Assembly: GCA_035651955.1 (NCBI GenBank)
Contig: DASRES010000011.1
Coordinates: 1 to 44,792, forward strand
Direction: 5' to 3'
Source: Acidimicrobiia bacterium
GTDB taxonomy: Bacteria; Actinomycetota; Acidimicrobiia; IMCC26256; JAMXLJ01
Length of the DNA stretch: 44,792 bases
The notes beneath the pieces were generated by a model. The model saw only the letters and a program-made list of their open reading frames with translations, had not been told where the DNA came from and ran no database searches. Positions 26,434 through 33,970 of the stretch are shown one piece after another; positions within the stretch are counted from its first letter, which is position 1; every line of letters starts with the position of its first letter. The position numbers were made by a program, and so were the translations under genes.

Positions 26434-26728
26434 GCGGTACGAGGCGACGGGCGACACCCGCCGTGCCGTGAGCGACGGGATCGCGCGCACCGGCCGACCC
26501 ATCACGAACGCGGCGCTGGTGATGATCGTCGTGTTCATCGCGTTCGGTATGACGGGACCGATCCCGCCGACCGAGCTCGGCATCACGCTCGCGCTCGCGG
26601 TGCTCCTCGACGCCACGATCGTCCGTGTCCTGCTCGTGCCCGCGACCATGGCGCTGATCGGCGACCGCAACTGGTACCTGCCCCGCTGGCTCGACCGCGT
26701 GCTGCCGCACGTTCACTTCAGTCACTGA
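26434..26728 (+). pseudogene. MMPL/RND-family transporter, C-terminal remnant
   Basis: About 97 codons continue in frame from the transposase and match the end of MMPL-type transporters: GDTRRAVSDGIARTGRPIT, two hydrophobic segments (ALVMIVVFIAFGMT and LGITLALAVLLDATIVRVL), then PATMALIGDRNWYLPRWLDR and the family-typical ending. More than 80 percent of the transporter is missing. A ribosome-like AAGGAG and a GTG follow at 26737-26753, perhaps the lost start of a downstream partner gene. Confidence 0.75.
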
Positions 26729-26800
26729 TCACACAAGGAGCCGAGCACACGTGACCGGCGCGGGCGCGACGATGCGCGTCGCGGGTACGGATGCGCATGT

Positions 26801-27400
26801 TCAGGCGACGTCCAGCTCGGTGTACATGCCGGCGCTGTAGTGCCCGGGCAGGTTGCAGACGAGCTCGTAGTTGCCGGCCGGTAGCTCCAGCGTCACCCAG
26901 CCCACCGAGCCCGGCTCGATGCCGTCGCCCGCGCCCTTGCCGCACGTGCGCGACGCCTCGCCGAGACTGCCGGTCTCGTCGACGCGCCCGTCGGTGCCGA
27001 CCGGACGCTCGCCCGCGTGCGCGCCGGGCGCGAGCGGCAACACGACGAGCTCGTGCACGAGGCTGCCGGCGTTCACGACGCGGAAGGACACGGTCCCGGC
27101 CGGCACGTTCGTCCGGTCGGCGCGCACGCGCATCGCGCCTCCCGCCCAGTCGCCCATCATGGGCCCGCCATGACGCGCCATCGGTCCGCCCATGCTCATC
27201 AGCGCGACGTTCACGACGTTGCCCGGCAGCGCGGGAACGTGGCAGCCGCCGGCCGGTGTCGTCATGTCGCGCGCGGCGCCGCGCGACGTGTGGAAGCCGC
27301 CGACGACCGCGGCGACGGCGACCGTCGACAGCGCCGCGAGCGCGAGCACCGCAACGGTCGCCGTGACGGCGACGCCCGTGCGCGAGCGGAAGGCCTTCAC
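26801..27400 (-). CDS. Membrane-anchored cupredoxin-like protein
   Basis: A 199-residue protein. An N-terminal hydrophobic segment (about 9-34) acts as signal or anchor. A Met/His-rich stretch (GGPMARHGGPMMGDW) follows. The C-terminal cupredoxin domain has H116 (SLVHELVVLPL) and the type-1 copper loop CNLPGHYSAGM (C182, H187, M192). It could carry electrons or hold copper outside the membrane. GTG 27400 overlaps the SHOCT stop as GTGA (27397-27400). It is the last gene of the leftward metal cluster. Confidence 0.82.
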   Translation of the reverse strand: MKAFRSRTGVAVTATVAVLALAALSTVAVAAVVGGFHTSRGAARDMTTPAGGCHVPALPGNVVNVALMSMGGPMARHGGPMMGDWAGGAMRVRADRTNVPAGTVSFRVVNAGSLVHELVVLPLAPGAHAGERPVGTDGRVDETGSLGEASRTCGKGAGDGIEPGSVGWVTLELPAGNYELVCNLPGHYSAGMYTELDVA

Positions 27401-27657
27401 CGTGTGCGGAGCAGCTCGCGACGGTGCGTGTACTCCTCGGCATCGATGTCGCCACGGGCGAAGCGCTCGTCGAGGATGCGCAGCGCCTCGTCCTCCGGGC
27501 GCGCCTGCGGTCGCGGTGCCGGCGCGTCGTGTGTCCGGCCCGTCGAGCGAACGACGTAGACGATGACCGCGGCGACGGCGGCCCAGAACGCGAGCATGAG
27601 GAGGCCCATCGCGACCCAACCGCCCGGGCCCCAACCGCCGTACCAGTCGTGCATCAT
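27397..27657 (-). CDS. Small SHOCT-domain membrane protein
   Basis: An 86-residue protein. A glycine/tryptophan-rich N-terminus (MMHDWYGGWGPGGW) is followed by one transmembrane helix (about 17-37) and a C-terminal SHOCT motif (EALRILDERFARGDIDAEEY). SHOCT modules often promote oligomerisation. Proteins of this size occur beside copper-handling genes in actinomycetes. The ATG pair at 27657/27654 is uncertain by one codon. The stop overlaps the cupredoxin start. Confidence 0.82.
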   Translation of the reverse strand: MMHDWYGGWGPGGWVAMGLLMLAFWAAVAAVIVYVVRSTGRTHDAPAPRPQARPEDEALRILDERFARGDIDAEEYTHRRELLRTR

Positions 27658-27756
27658 GGTCGACCACGTCCGCCGTCCAGCCTCGCGACGAGTCGGCTGC
27701 CCGGGTAGGGTCGGACGTCCCAGAGGCAGCGCGCGGAATGCCCGTTCCCGCGTCGC

Positions 27757-27785
27757 CTCAGCGGGCTGAGCCGCCGCATACGGCG
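27757..27785 (-). terminator. Two small GC hairpins after the transglycosylase-like gene
   Basis: CTCAG-CGGG-CTGAG (27757-27770) and CGCCG-CATA-CGGCG (27772-27785) lie just below the stop at 27792 on the minus strand. Each stem is only 5 bp and no T-tract follows, so termination is tentative; they could split the cluster into two units. Confidence 0.3.
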
Positions 27786-27791
27786 ATCACG

Positions 27792-28595
27792 TCACGCGTT
27801 GACACGGAACTCGACGCGCGGAGACGTCGCCCCCGCGCGTTCCCACGTACCTCTCGTCGCCGACCATTCCCACCCTGCGAACGTCACGTCGACGATTCCG
27901 TACGTGGGTGCGTGGCCGACGAGCCACGATGCGATCGTCCAGCCCCGTCCCGTCGAGACCGGCACGTTGGTGCCCGGTGACCCGAGCGCGGCGACGGCGG
28001 CGTTCGCGGCCTCGTCCGCGCTCGTCGTGGTGGGGACCGTGACGAAACGGCATGCGAATCCGGCTGCGACCTCCCCGGTCAGCACCCGCGCGAGCACGCG
28101 CGCCTCGGTCTCCCAACGCGCGTACGCCGCGGGAGTCGCGCTGCGTTGCACGCGTTGAGCGGCGTCGGTGACCGGCATCTCCGCCCACCCCGGGACACGT
28201 GCCAGCGCGCGGTAGAAGGCGGTCGCCGCATAGCTGGGATCCGACAACTGCGCGGCGCGCCCCCAACCTTGCGACGGTCGCTGCTGGAAGAGGCCGACCG
28301 AGTCGCGGTCGCCGCCCGGGAGGTTGTCGAGCCGGGACTCCTGGAGCGCGGCAGCCAGCGCGACCGTGACCGCGTGGTCCGGCATCCCGAGGCGTACGCC
28401 CGCGGCCGCGATGGTGGTCGCGTTCGCCGCTCGTGACGGCGTCAGCTCGTAACGCTCGTTCGGGACGGATGCGGTGCACGTCGCTCGTCGTGTGCCGCGC
28501 AGATGTGACACGACGAGCAGCACCGCGGCGACGAGCACGCCCGCCAGACCGATCGCGGTCGCGAGGCGCAGCCGTCGACGCACGGTGGAACGCAT
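27792..28595 (-). CDS. Membrane-anchored transglycosylase-like protein
   Basis: A 267-residue protein with an N-terminal transmembrane helix (about 11-30) after a basic start. The conserved block is ALQESRLDNL, with E86 as the possible catalytic residue, then GDRDSVGLFQQRPSQGWG, and W-rich strands at the C-terminus (ASWLVGHAPTYGIVDVTFAG). Related actinomycete proteins are often labelled heavy metal transporter, but the sequence looks like a lysozyme-like cell-wall protein. ATG 28595 avoids overlap with the CDF gene; an in-frame codon at 28631 would overlap it by 23 bp. Confidence 0.7.
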   Translation of the reverse strand: MRSTVRRRLRLATAIGLAGVLVAAVLLVVSHLRGTRRATCTASVPNERYELTPSRAANATTIAAAGVRLGMPDHAVTVALAAALQESRLDNLPGGDRDSVGLFQQRPSQGWGRAAQLSDPSYAATAFYRALARVPGWAEMPVTDAAQRVQRSATPAAYARWETEARVLARVLTGEVAAGFACRFVTVPTTTSADEAANAAVAALGSPGTNVPVSTGRGWTIASWLVGHAPTYGIVDVTFAGWEWSATRGTWERAGATSPRVEFRVNA

Positions 28596-28608
28596 GTCAG
28601 CGGCGCAC

Positions 28609-29388
28609 TCAGTCGGTGTCGCCGTGTGCAACCGTCCGCCACGCGTCCCAGGTGATGCGGAGGATCACACCGGTCATCGCCAGTCCGATCAGTGGGTCGG
28701 CGAGGCGCAGGCCGACTGCGACCGCAACGGCACTGGCGACGACGGCGAGCGAGACGTAGCCGTCGACGCGAGCGTGCCGACCGTCGGCGACGAGCGCGGA
28801 GCTGTCCAGGCGGCGGCCCGCGTTCAATCGCACTCGCGCGGCGAGCTCGTTGCCGGCGAAGCCAATGATCCCCGCGACCCCGAGCGCCGGGAGGTAGTTG
28901 AGGTGCTCGGGGTGCACGAGCCGCTGCACGGCTTCGAATGCGGCGACGAGCGCGGAGACGAAGATCGCTCCGACCACCGCGTACCCGCTCCACCGTTCCC
29001 CGCGTTCGCTCCGCGCCAGGAACGCGATCCCGAGCGGGATCGCCGTGAGGGCGTCACCGCCGTTGTGGATCAGATCGGCGAGCAACGCGATCGATCCCGT
29101 GAGGACGAACACCGCCGCCTGCAGCGCAGCGGTGACGGCGAGGACGGCGAGGCTGATCGCGACGGCTCGGACGCCGGCCCGCGACCGGATGATGGAACGA
29201 TCGACCCGACCATGCGAGTGGCCGTGGCGGTGCCCCTCCGCCGCGTGTTCGTGTTCGTGTTCGTGCCCATCGCGACGCGACGGAGCGGCGACCGGTCTGG
29301 ACGCTCGCAACATCGTCGGATGCCGGTGCGGCCGGTCGTGCGGATGGCAGTGGGTGCGCCGGCCGTGCCGGTGGACCGCGTGATGCAC
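28609..29388 (-). CDS. Cation diffusion facilitator (zinc-type exporter)
   Basis: A 259-residue CDF transporter. The first 60 residues are strikingly His-rich (HRHGRRTHCHPHDRPHRH, HEHEHEHAAEGHRHGHSHG), a probable metal reservoir or sensor. About five to six membrane helices follow. The transport-site motifs are DLIHNGGD (DxxHxxxD) and DGRHARVD (HxxxD). The C-terminal cytoplasmic domain is missing or very short, since the protein ends after VILRITWDAWRTVAHGDTD. It probably exports zinc or a similar divalent ion. GTG 29388 lies 24 bp after the flavoprotein stop. Confidence 0.88.
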   Translation of the reverse strand: MHHAVHRHGRRTHCHPHDRPHRHPTMLRASRPVAAPSRRDGHEHEHEHAAEGHRHGHSHGRVDRSIIRSRAGVRAVAISLAVLAVTAALQAAVFVLTGSIALLADLIHNGGDALTAIPLGIAFLARSERGERWSGYAVVGAIFVSALVAAFEAVQRLVHPEHLNYLPALGVAGIIGFAGNELAARVRLNAGRRLDSSALVADGRHARVDGYVSLAVVASAVAVAVGLRLADPLIGLAMTGVILRITWDAWRTVAHGDTD

Positions 29389-29412
29389 GCGTTCGAGCGT
29401 AGTGACGTCGCG

Positions 29413-31104
29413 TCACGACCGGTCGCCGTCAGCTCCCGGGGTCTCGGCGTCGAGGTACTCGTGGACGACGCGGACGCAGACGGCGCCCTCGCCGGCCGCG
29501 GACGCGACGCGCTTCACCGATCCCTGGCGGACGTCGCCGACGGCGAACACGCCGGGCATCGTCGTCTCGAACATGAGCGGTGCACGCGTGGCGTCGTCGT
29601 CGACGTGACAGTCACAGTGCCCGCCCGTCGCGATGTACCCCCAGGCGTCGCGGGCGACCGACGGGGGGAGCCAGTCGGTGCAGGGGTCCGCGCCGATGAG
29701 GACGAACAGCGCGGCTGCGCCGGTCCGCGCGATCACGCCGGTCGAGCGGTCCCTGAGGTCGATCCACTCGAGGCGGCCGTCACCTCCGCCGTCTGCGACT
29801 TCGGTCGCGTAGCGGATCTCGATGTTGCGTGTGCGCTCGATGCTCTTGACGAGGTAGTCGGACATGCTCGCCGCGAGCGACGTCGACCGAACGACGATCG
29901 TCACCTGCGCGGCGTACTGAGCGAGGTGGATCGCGGCTTGGCCCGCGGAGTTGCCGCCGCCGACGACGCAGACGTGCTCGCCGGTCAGCGCCCGCGCCTG
30001 CGACATCGCCGAGCCGTAGTGGACGCCGACGCCGTTCAACGCGTCGAGTGACGGCACGTCGAGCGTGCGGTAGGCGACGCCGGTCGCGATGACGACCGCC
30101 CGCGTCGTCAGACTCGTGCCGTCGGCGAGCTCGACGATCCGGAGGGGGCCTTCGGCACGCAGCGCGACGACGTCGCCGCCGTACACCATCTCGGTGCCGA
30201 ACAGGATCGCCTGGTCGAGCGCCCGAGTAGCGAGCTCCGCGCCGCTGATGCCGCGCGGGAAGCCGAGGTAATTGCGGATCATCGAGCTCGTCCCGGCTTG
30301 ACCGCCCATCGACGTACGTTCGACGAGCGCGACGCGCAACCCTTCGGAGCCTGCGTACACCGCGGCCGCCAGTCCGGCCGGGCCGCCACCGATCACGACG
30401 ACGTCGTACGTCCCCTCGCCGGCGCGCGTCCGCGCACCGAGCGCTTCGGCGACGTCGAGGTTCGCGGGGTCGACGAGCGGCGCGTGCCCTTCGACCACGA
30501 CGACCGGTTCCCGCGTCGGTGTCATCCCCGCAGCTTCGAGCGCCGCACGCCCCGCATCGGAGTCGACGCTGTGGAACGCGTACGGGAAGTCGTGCCGGTG
30601 GAGCAGGTCGCAGATCTCGTGCACGCGCGCCGAGCGGACGTCGCCGATGACGTTGACCGTGTCGTACGGTCGGCCCCGCAACCGCCACCAGTCGTCGAGG
30701 AGCTCGGTGACCGCGCGATGGAAGCGCTCGTCGGGTGACCCCATCGGCTTCGTGACGTAGTAGTCCGCGTCGCCACGTGCGAGCAGCTGCACGACCTCCT
30801 CACGTGCGGAGCGGTTCTCGTTCCATCCGACGAGCAGCGCGCGCTTGGCGTGCGGATGCCGTGCGCGCACCCTCGTGAGGAGCTGCGAGTGGTCGTCGCG
30901 GCGCTCGGCGAGGACGAGCGCGACATCCGCGGATGCCGCGTCGTCGAGGTCCGCGAGCACGTCTTCGCCGGACCGTGCCACGACGACGTCGTAGTGACGG
31001 CCGTAGCGGGAGTCGAGCTCGTCGGCGAGCCGCGCCCGGGTGCTCGCCTCGTGATCGACGGCGACGATTCGTGGACGTCGGGACGCACGCCGTTCGTCGT
31101 GCAT
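29413..31104 (-). CDS. Fused REC-like / thioredoxin-reductase-like FAD oxidoreductase
   Basis: A 563-residue three-part protein. Residues about 10-125 look like a receiver domain (RPRIVAVDHEASTRARLADE, VTKP), but the phospho-acceptor position in VALVLAERRD is not Asp. A glutaredoxin-like region (about 145-220) follows. The rest is a thioredoxin-reductase-like flavoprotein with GGGPAGLAAAVYAGSEGL, CVVGGGNSAGQAAIHLAQ and MPGVFAVGDVRQGSVKRV. The redox-active CxxC of true thioredoxin reductase is absent. NAD(P)H-linked redox activity in a metal-stress setting is inferred. ATG 31104 has GGAG at the right distance; GTG 31116 is the alternative. Confidence 0.85.
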   Translation of the reverse strand: MHDERRASRRPRIVAVDHEASTRARLADELDSRYGRHYDVVVARSGEDVLADLDDAASADVALVLAERRDDHSQLLTRVRARHPHAKRALLVGWNENRSAREEVVQLLARGDADYYVTKPMGSPDERFHRAVTELLDDWWRLRGRPYDTVNVIGDVRSARVHEICDLLHRHDFPYAFHSVDSDAGRAALEAAGMTPTREPVVVVEGHAPLVDPANLDVAEALGARTRAGEGTYDVVVIGGGPAGLAAAVYAGSEGLRVALVERTSMGGQAGTSSMIRNYLGFPRGISGAELATRALDQAILFGTEMVYGGDVVALRAEGPLRIVELADGTSLTTRAVVIATGVAYRTLDVPSLDALNGVGVHYGSAMSQARALTGEHVCVVGGGNSAGQAAIHLAQYAAQVTIVVRSTSLAASMSDYLVKSIERTRNIEIRYATEVADGGGDGRLEWIDLRDRSTGVIARTGAAALFVLIGADPCTDWLPPSVARDAWGYIATGGHCDCHVDDDATRAPLMFETTMPGVFAVGDVRQGSVKRVASAAGEGAVCVRVVHEYLDAETPGADGDRS

Positions 31105-31117
31105 CACGCGCTCCACG

Positions 31118-32764
31118 TCACGACTCGAGTACGGGGAACGAGAACATCATCCCGCTCTGGTTGTGCTCGGCGATGTGGCAGTGCGCCATCCACAACCCCG
31201 GGTTCGTCACGTCGAGCAGGATGTCGACGGTCTCCCCCGAGCGGACGAGGACGGTGTCCTTCCACGCGAGGTTCGACTCGACGACGTCGTCACGGGCGAG
31301 GATCAGGAACCGTCCCGCGCCGTGGACGTGGAAGGGATGGTGCATCGGGTGGTCCTGGTCCATGTCGTTGACGAGGCGGATCTTGACGAGATCGCCGACC
31401 CGGAAGGCCCAGTCGATCTCCCAGTTCTCCTTGCCGGTGCTCGTGTCGACGAGCTTCCAGATCATGTTCTGCGCGTCGGACGCCGCGTTGATCTCCGGCA
31501 TGAGGTCCTCCCACTCGAGCCCGTCGGCCGTCTCGTGGCCGTGCGAGTGCTCGTGCGCGACACCGTGGTCGTGCGCGTCGTCGGCGCTCGCGGTCTGCGG
31601 GACGAGCCGCATCCCGCACTTCGCGCACGTGGCGGGCTCCGTCGCGACGACGTCGGGATGCATCGGACACGTGTACGCGGCCGCCGTCGTGTCCGTGTCG
31701 CCGTAGAGCAACGGCATGAGCGACTTGAAGGCGAGGCTCTTGTCCGGCGGGCGCGCGATGTGCGCGTCGAGCCGGCTGCGCCACGCCGCCAGCTCGTCGT
31801 CCGTCCGCAGCTCGTCGAACGCGGACGTGTCCGACGAGGGACCAGGCGCTTCGGTCACGTCGATCGTGCCGAGCGTGTAGGTGCGTCCCGGCGTGCGGTG
31901 CTCGAGCGCGACGGTGCCCGGGGACTCGAACTGCACGTCGACGATCGCCCGCTCTGACGGCGCGAGGAGGACTTCGTCGACGAACGTCTCGTGCTCGTAG
32001 CGCCCGCTGTCACCGCCGACGAGCTTCATCCGCGTACCCGGGAGCGCGACGTTGAACAGCCGCGTGTTCGCGGTGTTCGTGAAGGAGAAGCGCACGACCT
32101 CGCCGACTCGGGCGTCGAGCGCGAGGTCTGTCTCACCACCCGTCAGCATGACGTTGCCGAAGCGGCCCATCGCGACGTGCGTCGGACCAGCCTCGTGGAA
32201 CGCGGCGATGCGCCCGTCCTCGACGAGGACGTCGTCGAGCGTGACGACGACCTCACGGTCGACGGCCGGCCAGTAGCCGGCGTCCGCGGGTTCGACGACG
32301 ATGTTGCCGTACAGACCCATGTCGAGCCCGTAGTCCTCCCGGATGTGCGGGTGGTACCAGTACAGGCCGGCGTCCGGGAAGCGCAGCCGGTACGTGAACT
32401 CGCCGCCGACGTCGATCGGCGGTTGCGTCTCGAACGGGACGCCGTCGTACGCGTTGTCGAGCCGCAACCCGTGCCAGTGCACCGTCGCCTCGGTGTCACC
32501 GTCGTTGCGCACGTGCACGACGACCTCGGATCCCTGCCGGACGCGCAACGTCGGGCCCGGGATCGACCCGTTGTACGACAGCATGCGAACGCGGTCGTCA
32601 CCGAGCGTCTTCGCGACGGGCGCGATGTGCAGCTCGTAGGTGGCGCCGTCGTGGAGCTCGACGACGGTGGCTCCGGTCGCGTCGTCGAGACCGGTGACGT
32701 CGGTGGAGAACGTCGCGGTCGTGTCGGTCGTCTCGGTCGTCGTCTCGTGCGCGCTGTGGTTCAC
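31118..32764 (-). CDS. Multicopper oxidase with inserted heavy-metal-binding domain
   Basis: A 548-residue three-cupredoxin oxidase. Copper ligands are visible in HWHG (97-100), YWYHPH (135-140), DHPMHHPFHVHG (471-482) and MAHCHIAEH (526-534) with a Met after it, so type 1 and trinuclear sites appear complete. Between cupredoxin domains 2 and 3 lies a heavy-metal-binding module (YTCPMHP, then CAKCGM, about 364-389) and a His-rich linker (398-410). No signal peptide is seen, unusual for a laccase-like enzyme. It may oxidise Cu(I) or an organic substrate. GTG 32764 overlaps the DUF3703 stop as GTGA (32761-32764). Confidence 0.92.
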   Translation of the reverse strand: MNHSAHETTTETTDTTATFSTDVTGLDDATGATVVELHDGATYELHIAPVAKTLGDDRVRMLSYNGSIPGPTLRVRQGSEVVVHVRNDGDTEATVHWHGLRLDNAYDGVPFETQPPIDVGGEFTYRLRFPDAGLYWYHPHIREDYGLDMGLYGNIVVEPADAGYWPAVDREVVVTLDDVLVEDGRIAAFHEAGPTHVAMGRFGNVMLTGGETDLALDARVGEVVRFSFTNTANTRLFNVALPGTRMKLVGGDSGRYEHETFVDEVLLAPSERAIVDVQFESPGTVALEHRTPGRTYTLGTIDVTEAPGPSSDTSAFDELRTDDELAAWRSRLDAHIARPPDKSLAFKSLMPLLYGDTDTTAAAYTCPMHPDVVATEPATCAKCGMRLVPQTASADDAHDHGVAHEHSHGHETADGLEWEDLMPEINAASDAQNMIWKLVDTSTGKENWEIDWAFRVGDLVKIRLVNDMDQDHPMHHPFHVHGAGRFLILARDDVVESNLAWKDTVLVRSGETVDILLDVTNPGLWMAHCHIAEHNQSGMMFSFPVLES

Positions 32765-33144
32765 GATGCCTCCACGGTGTCGGCCAGCAGCGGCCGCAGG
32801 TCGTCGGGGACGGGCATGGGAGCGAACGGGCTGACGTCGGCGCCGCCGGTGTTGCCGACCGGGTACCTGCCGGTCATCGACGCCGGGCCGGCGACGACGG
32901 TTCGGAACAGCTGCCCGACGATCTCGCGACGGTCGCGGCGACGCAACGCTGTCGCGAGCATCGCGACGTGGGTGCGGACGTGGGCACCTGCGAGCGGTTG
33001 GCTGAGCACGTGGGCCCGTTCGAGGTGTGCCCACTCCGCACGCGTGTCGCCACTCACGCGTGCGGTGCGCGCGGCGCGGATCTCCTCGGTCCACGCGGTG
33101 CGCAGCTGCGTGCGCGTGTCGGGGGTGACCGTCGGAGCGCTCAT
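32761..33144 (-). CDS. DUF3703 family protein
   Basis: A 127-residue helical protein of DUF3703. The conserved core runs WAHLERAHVLSQPLAGAHVR, THVAMLATALRRRDRREIVG and YPVGNTGGADVSPFAPMP, the last being highly characteristic. The family has no established biochemical role but recurs next to copper and heavy-metal genes, which fits here. It overlaps both neighbours: ATGA with the DJ-1-like gene (33141-33144) and GTGA with the multicopper oxidase, so its translation is locked into the operon. Confidence 0.85.
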   Translation of the reverse strand: MSAPTVTPDTRTQLRTAWTEEIRAARTARVSGDTRAEWAHLERAHVLSQPLAGAHVRTHVAMLATALRRRDRREIVGQLFRTVVAGPASMTGRYPVGNTGGADVSPFAPMPVPDDLRPLLADTVEAS

Positions 33145-33800
33145 CGTGCGCCTCCCGCGGTCGGGGCGGGGAGCGCGGGACCCTCGCCGATGAGCTGCCG
33201 GACGACGTCGACGAGCGCGGCGGGCGCCTTGGCCGGTGCGCCGGTGTCGAAAGGCGGCTGCGGGTCGTACTCGACGGCCAGCTGGATCATCTGCGCCATC
33301 TCGGGCCCGTACATGCGGTCGAGCAGCACGAGCGCCATGTCGATGCCACTCGACACGCCGGCCGCGGTGATCACCTTGCCGCGCTCCACGACGCGCTCTG
33401 TCGTGTAATGCGCGCCGAGCTGCTCGAGCGCGTGCTCGCGCGCCCAGTGCGTCGTGGCGTCGAGTCCGTCGAGGATCCCGGCCGCGGCCAGGTAGACGGC
33501 ACCGGTGCAGACGCTCGTCGTCCACGTCGTCATCGGGTGCACGGCGCGGAGCCACTCGACGAGCTCGGGCTGGAGCTCGGTGTCGCCGAGGCCGCCCGGC
33601 ACGACGACGACGTCCGGGTCGCGGACCTCGGCGAAGGACTTCTCCGCGATCAGCGTCGCCCGGCCGGTGTGGTCCACGACGGGACCGGCCTCGGCGGCGA
33701 CGAACACGACCTCGTGGCCGGGGACGTCGGCCAGGATCTGGAACGGCCCGACGATGTCGAGCATCGTGAACTTCGGGTAGAGCGCGAGTGCGATCTGCAT
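33141..33800 (-). CDS. DJ-1/PfpI-family (isonitrile hydratase-like) protein
   Basis: A 219-residue class I glutamine-amidotransferase-like fold. It shows MQIALALYPKFTMLDIVGPF with D15, DVVVVPGGLGD, and the nucleophile C98 in TTWTTSVCTGAVYLAAAG. A late ITAAGVSSGIDMALVLLDRM completes the pattern. This resembles isonitrile hydratases and the sensor domains of GlxA-type regulators but has no HTH. ATG 33800 follows GAGGAGG. It is the first gene of the metal cluster; the promoter probably lies in 33801-33970, with the composite inverted repeat at 33861-33898. Confidence 0.85.
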   Translation of the reverse strand: MQIALALYPKFTMLDIVGPFQILADVPGHEVVFVAAEAGPVVDHTGRATLIAEKSFAEVRDPDVVVVPGGLGDTELQPELVEWLRAVHPMTTWTTSVCTGAVYLAAAGILDGLDATTHWAREHALEQLGAHYTTERVVERGKVITAAGVSSGIDMALVLLDRMYGPEMAQMIQLAVEYDPQPPFDTGAPAKAPAALVDVVRQLIGEGPALPAPTAGGAR

Positions 33801-33860
33801 CTGGCCTCCTCGGGGCTCGGTGCGGTGCGCTGCGGTGCTTGCCATGCGCCCACCCTCGCC

Positions 33861-33898
33861 CTAAGGGGCCCGGTCGCACATCGGGCGCGACCCCTCAG
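33861..33898. promoter_or_regulatory. Composite inverted repeat before the metal cluster
   Basis: Outer arms CTAAGGGG (33861-33868) and CCCCTCAG (33891-33898) pair with one mismatch. Inside them GGTCGC (33872-33877) and GCGACC (33887-33892) are a perfect inverted pair. The element stands 61-98 bp upstream of the DJ-1-like start and contains GTCGCACATCGG, also present at 9077-9088 in another leader. It is a probable regulator site; which protein binds is not shown. The LuxR-ATPase gene that ends at 33971 is one candidate. Confidence 0.45.
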
Positions 33899-33970
33899 AT
33901 CTGACGGCTCCCTCGGGCAGCGCCGTCCCGGCCGTCCGGCCACGGCGCCGCTTCGTCCGCACGGTTCGCC

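Noticed and set aside
26737-26830. Possible small gene after the MMPL remnant (AAGGAG, GTG near 26751)
   Set aside because: Only about 27 codons before a stop and no similarity; more likely the lost start of a removed partner gene.
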